From an uncultured Clostridia bacterium (GTDB taxonomy: Bacteria; Bacillota; Clostridia; Oscillospirales; Acutalibacteraceae): a stretch of DNA of 9,446 nt. Below, in pieces: positions 1 through 6,153 of this stretch. Below the pieces are notes generated by a model. The model saw only the letters and a program-made list of their open reading frames with translations, was not told the DNA's origin and searched no databases. Within the stretch, counting starts at the first letter, position 1. Each line of letters opens with the position of its first letter. Both the position numbers and the translations under genes were made by a program. Where the stretch lies: positions 1 to 9,446 of the forward strand of contig CALFPM010000070.1 of NCBI GenBank assembly GCA_937919155.1. Direction: 5' to 3'.

Positions 1-910
1 TGTGTGTCCTTGGTGCTATCGTGTTGAGGGTGTTGATGGTTGCTGCTGGACTGATGCAATGTTTGAGAAAGTTGCTGAGGAGACCCCTGCGGCAAGCTTT
101 GAACCCGGCGATATTGTCAGATGCATTCGAAGCGCCAACAATCCTATGGTTATTGGCGAAGAAGGCGTAGTTATCTGCGAGACCTTCGGCTGCGATAATA
201 GTAACATTCTCGTTGAGTTCCATGCTTTTGTCGATGGACACAGCGGCAATGGTCGCGGTCGTCAGGGCCACTGCTGGAGTTGTTCACCCTCACAGCTTCG
301 TCTCATTGACCGGGCTGAAAAATCGAAGTTCAAGGTTGGCGACAGAGTCAAGTGTATTAAGTGCAATGAACCTCGCGCCATTTTAGGCAAGACGGGAACC
401 GTTATCGCTCACTCCATCTCAAAGGGCGTTCCGCTTGTTGAGTTCGACGAACCTGTCAGCGGTCACAATGGTCGCGGTCGCGCTGAACGAACCGGCAAGG
501 ACGGATACTGCTGGTATTGCTACGACAATGAGCTTGAGGTTATCGAGCTTGCCGAATCATGTCAGAAGTTCTGCGAAACAGCAGGCGAGGGCTTCGGCAG
601 AATTGACACCACAACCTATACAATTACTCCCGATCCCGCTCCCTGGTCACAGCATGTTCAGGTAATGACACAGTTCGGCGATAACATTCTCCGCGGCGGT
701 GCTCTTGTCGGCAGAGGTGAAGAGGGTATCAACGGCCTTCCAATTTCCAACTGTGCATACCTTTCAAGCTGGCTTGATAAGACTGTTGAGCTGCCTATTG
801 ATAAAGAACTTTACTTCAAGCTTCTTCAGGAAAAAATTGAAGGTTCGAAATTTGTCAAGGTTACACGAGAGGTTGTACAGAGCGATATGAGCTCAACCTT
901 CGGAAACTGA
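1..910 (+). CDS. Gfo/Idh/MocA-family oxidoreductase, C-terminal part, carrying tandem Cys-rich SH3-like repeats (5' end outside window)
   Basis: The reading frame is open from base 2 to the TGA at 908-910. The GTG at base 2 is probably internal, because the first residues already look like the end of a repeat. Numbering from that codon, residues ~183-302 match the C-terminal end of Gfo/Idh/MocA NAD(P)-dependent sugar or inositol dehydrogenases: a TPDPAPWSQHV segment, then GRGEEGINGLPISNCAYLSSW, then VELPID, and a closing VVQSDMSSTFG. Residues 33-102 and 110-181 are two copies of a ~70-residue unit: (F/K)xxGDxVxCI, then GxxGxV, VEF, GHxGxGR, G(H/Y)CWxC and LxxI. Residues 12-24 look like the tail of a third, earlier copy. 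The units resemble SH3-like barrels and are Cys-rich. The N-terminal Rossmann domain would lie upstream of the window, so the reaction and cofactor cannot be checked here. Family call of the C-terminus: fairly sure. Role of the repeats: unknown. Confidence 0.72.
   Translation, partial: VCPWCYRVEGVDGCCWTDAMFEKVAEETPAASFEPGDIVRCIRSANNPMVIGEEGVVICETFGCDNSNILVEFHAFVDGHSGNGRGRQGHCWSCSPSQLRLIDRAEKSKFKVGDRVKCIKCNEPRAILGKTGTVIAHSISKGVPLVEFDEPVSGHNGRGRAERTGKDGYCWYCYDNELEVIELAESCQKFCETAGEGFGRIDTTTYTITPDPAPWSQHVQVMTQFGDNILRGGALVGRGEEGINGLPISNCAYLSSWLDKTVELPIDKELYFKLLQEKIEGSKFVKVTREVVQSDMSSTFGN
98..544 (+). repeat. In-frame tandem repeat coding for two SH3-like Cys-rich units
   Basis: Two copies of a ~70-residue unit are encoded in the same frame, at about 98-307 and 329-544. 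Each runs from the GD(I/R)V(R/K)CI motif to the L(R/E)(L/V)I motif. The 15-mer CAATGGTCGCGGTCG occurs exactly at 247-261 and again at 466-480, an offset of 219 bases (73 codons), so the copies also match at DNA level in the GHxGxGR region. Elsewhere they have diverged clearly. A partial third copy precedes them at about 35-73 (GVDGCCWTDAMFEKV). Confidence 0.75.
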
Positions 911-936
911 TTTTAAAATAATTTTACGCAAAACAC

Positions 937-965
937 TTGACAAACCGTGCTGTACCCTATAAGAT
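937..965 (+). promoter_or_regulatory. Promoter of acpP
   Basis: A perfect -35 TTGACA lies at 937-942. With a 17-base spacer the -10 is TAAGAT (960-965). An overlapping TATAAG at 958-963 would give a 15-base spacer. It sits 27 bases after the stop of the upstream gene and ~70 bases before the acpP start, so acpP is probably transcribed independently. No FapR-type operator was seen. Confidence 0.65.
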
Positions 966-1032
966 AAGTACGCAATCAAATTTTTGTTAATAAGTTATTC
1001 ATAGTTTAATTAAAGTAAGGAGGAAAATTATT

Positions 1033-1257
1033 ATGCCTTTCGAGCAGGTACGTGAAATCATCTGCAAGCAGCTTGAGCTTGAGGAGAGCGATGTTACTAT
1101 GGACACCAACATTAAGGATGACCTTGGTGCAGACAGCCTTGACCTCGTTGACCTTGCAATCAGCCTTGAGGACGAGTTCGAAGTCGAAGTTCCCGACAAT
1201 GCACTTGAGAAGTTCGAGACAGTCGGCGACATCGTCAGATTCATCGAAGAGATGTAA
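1033..1257 (+). CDS. acpP: Acyl carrier protein
   Basis: A 74-residue cytosolic carrier for growing acyl chains in type II fatty acid synthesis. The phosphopantetheine attachment motif DSL is at residues 34-36 inside LGADSLDLVDL, so Ser35 is the predicted modified residue. The protein is strongly acidic (helix II LVDLAISLEDEFEVEVPD) and ends VGDIVRFIEE, both typical of bacterial AcpP. Length is within the usual 74-80 residues, so the gene is complete. The start is fixed by a strong AAGGAGG at 1017-1023, nine bases before ATG. It has its own promoter and terminator and no fab gene beside it; its immediate neighbour is clpP. Paralogous ACPs for other pathways look similar, but the sequence fits the housekeeping form. 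Confidence 0.95.
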   Translation: MPFEQVREIICKQLELEESDVTMDTNIKDDLGADSLDLVDLAISLEDEFEVEVPDNALEKFETVGDIVRFIEEM

Positions 1258-1272
1258 TTTTATATGTTCATC

Positions 1273-1308
1273 AAAGAGCGTTACGGTGTAAGCTGTAACG
1301 CTCTTTTT
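1273..1308 (+). terminator. Intrinsic terminator of acpP
   Basis: A perfect 12-bp stem, AAAGAGCGTTAC (1273-1284) with GTAACGCTCTTT (1295-1306), closes a 10-base loop and runs into a T-tract at 1304-1308. It starts 15 bases after the acpP stop. Confidence 0.92.
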
Positions 1309-1316
1309 ATATTTGC

Positions 1317-1346
1317 TTGACGGAAATATCCGGTATATGGTAAAAT
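1317..1346 (+). promoter_or_regulatory. Promoter of the clpP-clpX operon
   Basis: The -35 is TTGACG (1317-1322) and the -10 is TAAAAT (1341-1346), with an 18-base spacer. It starts right after the acpP terminator and is the only good promoter-like pair before clpP. No CtsR heptad repeats (GGTCAAA type) were found here. Confidence 0.6.
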
Positions 1347-1349
1347 TCA

Positions 1350-1370
1350 TATACTGTTTTAAAAAGTATA
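1350..1370. promoter_or_regulatory. Candidate operator dyad at the clpP start site
   Basis: A 21-base near-palindrome: TATACT (1350-1355) pairs with AGTATA (1365-1370), and the inner TTT/AAA also match, so 9 of 10 positions are symmetric around base 1360. It lies where transcription from the TAAAAT -10 should begin, a usual repressor position. The region is AT-rich, so chance is possible. The binding protein is unknown. Confidence 0.35.
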
Positions 1371-1399
1371 CTTAAATGCGGAGAAAGGAATGAATTATT

Positions 1400-1981
1400 A
1401 TGGCATTAGTACCTTATGTTGTTGAACAGACTAACAGAGGCGAGCGTTCATATGATATTTTTTCGCGTCTTCTCAATGACAGAATCATTGTTCTTTCGGA
1501 CGAAGTGAATGACACAACTGCAAGCATCGTTGTTGCTCAGCTCCTTTTCCTTGAAAGTCAGGATCCCGATAAGGATATCAGCCTTTATATCAACAGCCCC
1601 GGCGGTTCGGTTACTGCAGGCATGGCAATCTATGACACAATGCAGTATATCAAGTGCGATGTTTCAACCATTTGTATGGGTATGGCGGCATCAATGGGTG
1701 CATTCCTGCTTTCATCGGGCGCAAAGGGAAAGAGATTTGCTCTGCCCAACAGTGAGATTATGATTCATCAGCCTCTCGGCGGTGCAAGAGGTCAGGCAAC
1801 CGAAATCAAGATTGTTGCAGACCACATCCTCAAGACAAGAGAAAAGCTGAACAGAATTCTTGCTGAAAACACAGGCAGATCAATTGAAGAGATTGCAAGA
1901 GATACTGAGAGAGATAATTATCTCACCGCTCAGGAAGCTATGGAATACGGCCTTGTTGACAAGGTTATTGCCAAAAGATAA
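1400..1981 (+). CDS. clpP: ATP-dependent Clp protease proteolytic subunit ClpP
   Basis: A 193-residue serine peptidase (family S14) that forms the tetradecameric chamber degrading proteins fed in by AAA+ unfoldases such as ClpX. The catalytic triad is complete: Ser98 in GMAASMGA, His123 in MIHQP, Asp172 in RDTERDNYLTAQEA. The N-terminal MALVPYVVEQTNRGERSYDIFSRLL and the oxyanion-loop NSPGGSVTAGMAIYD (65-79) are classical. Length matches the family. The ATG at 1400 is preceded by AAAGGA at 1384-1389; the spacing is slightly long, but this start gives the expected N-terminus. clpX follows after 20 bases in the same operon. Confidence 0.97.
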   Translation: MALVPYVVEQTNRGERSYDIFSRLLNDRIIVLSDEVNDTTASIVVAQLLFLESQDPDKDISLYINSPGGSVTAGMAIYDTMQYIKCDVSTICMGMAASMGAFLLSSGAKGKRFALPNSEIMIHQPLGGARGQATEIKIVADHILKTREKLNRILAENTGRSIEEIARDTERDNYLTAQEAMEYGLVDKVIAKR

Positions 1982-2001
1982 ATTTACACAGGAGGCAAAA
2001 G

Positions 2002-3291
2002 ATGCCCAGAGATGATGAAAGAAGGGTTTCCTGCTCGTTCTGCCACAAAACACAGGACCAGGTTGATAAACTCATAGCAGGCCCTAATGTATACATCTGT
2101 AACGAATGTGTTGAGCTTTGCTGCTCAATAATTGATTCCGAGCCTGTTCACAATCACAGTGATTTTGATTCGGCGTCTCTCCCCAAGCCTCACGAAATCA
2201 AAGCAAGGCTTGATGAATATGTTATCGGTCAGGAAGCTGCAAAGATTGCTCTGAGCGTTGCTGTTTATAACCACTACAAGCGAATCGGCAGCAAGGGCGT
2301 TTCCGATGTTGAAATTCAGAAGAGCAATATTCTTCTGCTCGGTCCCACCGGTGTGGGCAAAACAATGCTTGCCCAGACTCTTGCAAGAATTCTTGACGTT
2401 CCCTTTGCTATTGCGGATGCCACAACTCTCACGGAGGCAGGCTATGTAGGTGAGGATGTTGAGAATATTCTGCTCAGAATAATTCAGGCGGCAGATTTTG
2501 ATGTTGAGCGTGCAGAGAGAGGCATTATCTATGTTGATGAAATAGATAAGATTGCCCGCAAGAGCGAGAATCCCTCAATCACAAGAGACGTCAGCGGTGA
2601 AGGCGTTCAGCAGGCATTGCTTAAGATAATTGAAGGCACGGTTGCCAATGTTCCTCCTCAGGGCGGCAGAAAGCATCCTCAGCAGGAGTTCATTCAGATA
2701 GACACATCAAACATTCTGTTTATCTGCGGCGGTGCATTTGACGGAATTGAAAAAATAATCGAAAAGCGTTCTGAGGGTTCAGCTCTCGGTTTCGGCGCAC
2801 AGATAAAGAGCAAATCCGAGGCAGCCAAGGAGAATATAATGGGCAAGGTTGTTCAGCAGGACCTTGTGAAGTTCGGCATTATTCCCGAGCTTGTCGGCCG
2901 TCTGCCCGTTGTGACAACTCTGCAGGAGCTTGACAGAGATGCTCTCGTTCAGATTCTCACAAAGCCCAAAAACGCTGTTGTGAAGCAGTATAAAGAGCTG
3001 TTCAAGCTTGATGATGTTGAGCTTGATTTTGACTTGAGCGCTCTTGAGGCAATTGCGGATAAGGCACTTGAGAAAAAGACGGGTGCCCGTGGTTTGCGTT
3101 CAATCATTGAAAATGTGCTTATGTCTGTTATGTATGATGTTCCCTCTGACCCAACGGTGGAGAGAGTCTGCATAACTGCCGCAAGTGTCAATGACGGCGC
3201 GGAGCCTCTCATTGAGAGAAACCCTAACAGCAAGCGTGCAAAGATGGCGCCGCCTCCCAAGGTGACCAATCCCAAGAACAACGCAAGCTGA
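2002..3291 (+). CDS. clpX: ATP-dependent Clp protease ATP-binding subunit ClpX
   Basis: A 429-residue AAA+ unfoldase that recognises tagged or native substrates and threads them into ClpP. The N-terminal zinc-binding domain has Cys11, Cys14, Cys33 and Cys36. Walker A GPTGVGKT is at 114-121, pore-1 loop GYVGED at 147-152, Walker B IIYVDEID with Asp179-Glu180, RKH loop at 223-225, the ClpP-docking tripeptide as LGF (262-264, the family's usual IGF/LGF), arginine-finger region PELVGRLP (295-302, Arg300) and sensor 2 GARGLRS (361-367). Length and all motifs are normal. Start is fixed by ACAGGAGG at 1988-1995, six bases before ATG. It is co-transcribed with clpP, as in many bacteria, and ends at a strong terminator. 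Confidence 0.97.
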   Translation: MPRDDERRVSCSFCHKTQDQVDKLIAGPNVYICNECVELCCSIIDSEPVHNHSDFDSASLPKPHEIKARLDEYVIGQEAAKIALSVAVYNHYKRIGSKGVSDVEIQKSNILLLGPTGVGKTMLAQTLARILDVPFAIADATTLTEAGYVGEDVENILLRIIQAADFDVERAERGIIYVDEIDKIARKSENPSITRDVSGEGVQQALLKIIEGTVANVPPQGGRKHPQQEFIQIDTSNILFICGGAFDGIEKIIEKRSEGSALGFGAQIKSKSEAAKENIMGKVVQQDLVKFGIIPELVGRLPVVTTLQELDRDALVQILTKPKNAVVKQYKELFKLDDVELDFDLSALEAIADKALEKKTGARGLRSIIENVLMSVMYDVPSDPTVERVCITAASVNDGAEPLIERNPNSKRAKMAPPPKVTNPKNNAS

Positions 3292-3306
3292 AACTGAAAA
3301 ACAAAC

Positions 3307-3343
3307 AAAGCTTGTATAGGTGATAAACCTATGCAAGCTTTTT
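3307..3343 (+). terminator. Intrinsic terminator of the clpP-clpX operon
   Basis: The left arm at 3307-3320 (AAAGCTTGTATAGG) pairs with 3328-3341 (CCTATGCAAGCTTT) over 14 positions with one G-T wobble. The loop is 7 bases and the T-run is 3339-3343. It starts 16 bases after the clpX stop. Confidence 0.92.
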
Positions 3344-3370
3344 GCGTTATGTGATGATCCGCTGCTTTTC

Positions 3371-3399
3371 TTGACAAAAAAATATACGGGTGATATACT
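3371..3399 (+). promoter_or_regulatory. Strong promoter of the radical SAM-glycosyltransferase operon
   Basis: TTGACA (3371-3376), a 17-base spacer and TATACT (3394-3399), preceded by TG at 3391-3392 that makes an extended -10. This is the best sigma-A-type promoter in the window. It would give a 5' leader of about 40 bases before the ATG at 3447. Confidence 0.8.
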
Positions 3400-3446
3400 T
3401 AATAATGTATGTATAACTGCGAAAGTACCGAGGTGCAAAAGCCGAT

Positions 3447-5375
3447 ATGGATAAAAAGAAAGTTTATCTTTTACAAATAAATGTAACATTCAGCGAGGTT
3501 ATTGCCTACCTGCCATATGCCGCGGGTTGTCTTGCTGCATATTCGTGGGCAGATAAAGAAATATCCGAAAAATATGAGCTTGCGGATATACTTTATATGC
3601 GCCTCAAGGTGGAAGAATCTCTTGACAAAATAGTTGACCCTGCGGTGGTTGGTTTTTCCTGTTATATCTGGAATATGGAGTATAATCTTACCATCGCAAG
3701 GATGATAAAAGATAAATATCCTGACTGTGTTATTGTTTTCGGCGGTCATAATGTGCCTGATGACGAAAGTCTGCTTGAGCAGTATTCATTTATCGATGTG
3801 CTTATGCATTCTGAGGGCGAAGAGCCTTTTGCAATGCTTCTCAAAGCGCTTGACAGCGGCAGTGGATTTTCCTCAATTCCCGATATTTCATACCGTGAAA
3901 ACGGCGGAATCGTGACCACGGAGAAAAAGAGACTTTACGATATCACAAACTATCCCTCACCCTATGCTGCAGGTCTTTTCGATCGTATGCTCGAGGAATA
4001 TCCCAAGGTTAATTTCCACGCAACCCTTGAAACAAACAGAGGCTGCCCTTATTCCTGTGCATTCTGCGATTGGTGTTTTACCAAGAAAATCCGACTTTTC
4101 CCAATGGAAAGAATTGAGCAGGATATCAAATGGATTTCGGAGCATAAAATTCCTTACTGCTATTGCGCGGATGCGAATTTCGGCATTGAAAAGCGCGATA
4201 TTGAAATTGCAAATACTATTCTTGCTTATAACAAAAAGAACGGTTATCCTCAGGTGTTCAAGCCTTGCTATGCAAAGAACAGCGATGAAACCGTTTTTGA
4301 AATCGGAAAGATTCTCAATCACAGCGGCATTGACAAGGGAGTTACCCTTGCTTATCAGTCCCTTGACCCTCAGACCCTTGAAAATATAGGCAGAAAAAAT
4401 CTGACCCTTGAGCATTATTCAAGTCTCACCGCAAAGTATGCGGAGGAGAAAATCCCCACATACACCGAGCTTATTCTCGGTATGCCGGGAGAAACTTATG
4501 ACAGTTTCTGCAATGGTCTTTGCCGCCTGCTTGAAAACGGTCAGCACAATTCAATGACGGTTTATACCTGTCAGGTTTATTGCAATTCACCCCTCGCAAG
4601 TAAGGATTACAAAGAAAAATACGGCATCAGGTGGGAGCGTCAGCCCCTGCACGGAATTCATTACCCTGCCAATTTCAACGGCATTCAGGAATATTATGAT
4701 GTTGTTGTTGAAACCAAGGATATGAGCAAGGAAATGTGGGTTAAGGCGAATATGTTTTCCGTCTGCCTGCAGAGTTTCCATCATCTGGGTCTGCTCCGTT
4801 GCTTTGCGATTTATGCAAGGTATGAATTGGGTATCAGTTATTACGATTTCTACAACAGACTTCTTGAGTATATTTTCAGCGATGAAAGCAGATATATTTA
4901 CAAGTTGTTTGAAGAAATCCGTTGGAAAACGGAAAACACAGAAGTGTCCGACTGGTGCTATCAGAAAGATATTTTCAGCAAGGTCGGTTGGTATTTTGAG
5001 GAAGGAATTTTCCTTGACCTTATCTATAATCGCGATGTCTTCTGGAAAGACATTGAGGATTTTGTGAAATCTATCGGCGTTGATGATGAGATTTACGGCT
5101 CACTTTTTGACTATCAGAAGAAAATACTTCGTCTGCCCTGCACGGATAAAGTCGAGTTTGAATCGGATTTCGATTTCTATAACTATTTCCAAAGAATTTA
5201 TGACGATAAATATGAGCCTCTTGAGAAAAAGCGCAACAAAATTTCGATTATTCTTGAAAAATCCGTTGATAACTGGGCGGACTATGCAAGGGAAATAATC
5301 TGGTTTGGCAAACGCAGAAGTGCAACCCTTTGCACAAACTCAAGGGAAAATATAACTGTTGAATATAAAGATTGA
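3447..5375 (+). CDS. B12-binding-domain radical SAM enzyme of unknown substrate
   Basis: A 642-residue protein with the layout of cobalamin-binding (class B) radical SAM enzymes. Residues 1-~135 form a Rossmann-like B12-binding region (VYLLQINVTFSE, YLPYAAGCLAAY, VVGFSCYIWN, VIVFGGHNVP, HSEGEEPF). The SAM-radical core follows, with the [4Fe-4S] motif CxxxCxxC at Cys200, Cys204 and Cys207 (RGCPYSCAFCDW), then DANFG (242-246) and ELILGMPGE (341-349). No DxHxxG cobalamin motif is visible, as in several family members. The last ~230 residues are aromatic-rich, look helical and are not recognised; a DUF4080-like C-terminus is possible but unproven. The YLPYAAG region recalls PhpK/KedN5-type methylases, so methylation or another radical reaction on an unactivated carbon or phosphorus is possible. 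The start is set by GAGGTG at 3430-3435. A glycosyltransferase follows after 16 bases, suggesting a sugar, glycolipid or polyprenyl-linked substrate (inference). Confidence 0.85.
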   Translation: MDKKKVYLLQINVTFSEVIAYLPYAAGCLAAYSWADKEISEKYELADILYMRLKVEESLDKIVDPAVVGFSCYIWNMEYNLTIARMIKDKYPDCVIVFGGHNVPDDESLLEQYSFIDVLMHSEGEEPFAMLLKALDSGSGFSSIPDISYRENGGIVTTEKKRLYDITNYPSPYAAGLFDRMLEEYPKVNFHATLETNRGCPYSCAFCDWCFTKKIRLFPMERIEQDIKWISEHKIPYCYCADANFGIEKRDIEIANTILAYNKKNGYPQVFKPCYAKNSDETVFEIGKILNHSGIDKGVTLAYQSLDPQTLENIGRKNLTLEHYSSLTAKYAEEKIPTYTELILGMPGETYDSFCNGLCRLLENGQHNSMTVYTCQVYCNSPLASKDYKEKYGIRWERQPLHGIHYPANFNGIQEYYDVVVETKDMSKEMWVKANMFSVCLQSFHHLGLLRCFAIYARYELGISYYDFYNRLLEYIFSDESRYIYKLFEEIRWKTENTEVSDWCYQKDIFSKVGWYFEEGIFLDLIYNRDVFWKDIEDFVKSIGVDDEIYGSLFDYQKKILRLPCTDKVEFESDFDFYNYFQRIYDDKYEPLEKKRNKISIILEKSVDNWADYAREIIWFGKRRSATLCTNSRENITVEYKD

Positions 5376-5379
5376 TTTC

Positions 5380-5394
5380 GGAGGTGAAGCTGTG
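5380..5394 (+). promoter_or_regulatory. Ribosome binding site and GTG start of the glycosyltransferase
   Basis: GGAGGTG at 5380-5386 is followed by five bases and GTG at 5392-5394. This pair decides the start. The longer in-frame option, TTG at 5359, lies inside the preceding gene and has no comparable ribosome binding site. Confidence 0.8.
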
Positions 5395-6120
5395 GCGGAT
5401 TTTAAAGTGTCGGTGCTGACGGGTGCGGTGACAGAAACCGAAAGCCTGCGCAAAACGGTTATGACCGTTCTTGAAACCTGCAATCACAGCGACCTTGCCG
5501 AAATAATAATCTGTTATCCCGACAGAGTGACGCCTGAGTGCAAAGCGGTTATCGATGAGCTTTGCTCCATGCCTTGTGATGTGCCTGTTATACCTTATAA
5601 ACAGGTGCTGCCCCGCATGGGATTCATAAAGGAATTGATTGAAATGGCAAAGGGGACTCACTGCATAACGGTGGATTCCGACCTTGCGTTGGATGTGACT
5701 CTTATCCCCGAAATGATAAAGGTTGCAAAGTCGGAACCCGATGTTATTGTTTCTGCGTCAAGATGGATGAAAGGCGGCAATTTCAGCGGCTATAATCCCG
5801 CAAAGCTTGTTTTGAATTTTGCGGCGCAGAAGTTTTTGTCCGTGCTTTTCGGAGGCAATCTCACAGACTACACAATCCCGTTTCAGATTGCACCTGCAAA
5901 GGTCTATAAGTCAATCAATTTTGAGAGCAATGAATTTCCGCTTCTGCTTGAGCTTGTGCTGAAGCCTCTGCGGCTTGGCTGCGAATTCATTGAAGTGCCT
6001 ACGGAGTGCAGGGCAAGAGAGCAAGGAAAATCAAGCAATTCTTTTTTGCAAACCGCGAAATATCTTTCAACCGCACTCCGCATCAGATTTATGAAAAAAG
6101 AGGATATAATCAAAAAATAA
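5392..6120 (+). CDS. Family 2 glycosyltransferase, dolichyl/polyprenyl-phosphate mannose synthase-like
   Basis: A 242-residue soluble GT-A fold enzyme expected to move a sugar from a nucleotide-sugar donor onto an acceptor at the cytoplasmic face of the membrane. The N-terminal strand KVSVLTGAVTETESLRKTVMTVL, the metal/nucleotide-binding DSD (residues 95-97, in CITVDSDLAL), SASRWMKGGNFSGYN (121-135), the acceptor-side DYTIPFQIAP (159-168) and the closing RAREQGKSS (207-215) follow the DPM1-like pattern. No C-terminal membrane segments are present, so it is the single-domain form. I start it at GTG 5392 because of the GGAGGTG just upstream. It sits 16 bases after the radical SAM gene, in the same operon, and ends in a terminator that overlaps its stop codon. 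Donor and acceptor cannot be read from the sequence. Confidence 0.87.
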   Translation: MADFKVSVLTGAVTETESLRKTVMTVLETCNHSDLAEIIICYPDRVTPECKAVIDELCSMPCDVPVIPYKQVLPRMGFIKELIEMAKGTHCITVDSDLALDVTLIPEMIKVAKSEPDVIVSASRWMKGGNFSGYNPAKLVLNFAAQKFLSVLFGGNLTDYTIPFQIAPAKVYKSINFESNEFPLLLELVLKPLRLGCEFIEVPTECRAREQGKSSNSFLQTAKYLSTALRIRFMKKEDIIKK

Positions 6121-6153
6121 CCGTGTAACGCACTTGCATTACACGGTTTTTTT
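6119..6153. terminator. Bidirectional terminator between the glycosyltransferase and MATE genes
   Basis: A perfect 10-bp stem, AACCGTGTAA (6119-6128) with TTACACGGTT (6139-6148), has a 10-base loop. T-run 6147-6153 serves the + strand. The A-rich 6110-6118 becomes a T-run on the - strand. The left arm overlaps the stop codon of the glycosyltransferase, and the right side abuts the MATE stop at 6154-6156. Confidence 0.9.

Noticed and set aside
989..1014. AT-rich small palindromes (AATAAGTTATT, TTTAATTAAA) in the acpP leader
   Set aside because: Five-base arms in very AT-rich leader sequence are expected by chance, and they do not match known FapR or FabT sites well.
1006..1350. Open frame on the - strand across acpP
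   Set aside because: It is antisense to a certain acpP gene, covers its terminator and the clp promoter, and encodes no recognisable motif.
3405..3416. Short leader frame ATG TAT GTA TAA before the radical SAM gene
   Set aside because: It is only three codons, begins almost at the predicted transcription start and has no ribosome binding site.
2949..3489. Two overlapping open frames on the - strand over the clpX 3' end and the next promoter
   Set aside because: Both run through the clpX terminator and the strong promoter at 3371-3399, have no ribosome binding site of note and read as shadow translations.
3957..4415. Open frames on both strands inside the radical SAM gene
   Set aside because: They overlap the cluster-binding core of a clear radical SAM protein and have no family features of their own.
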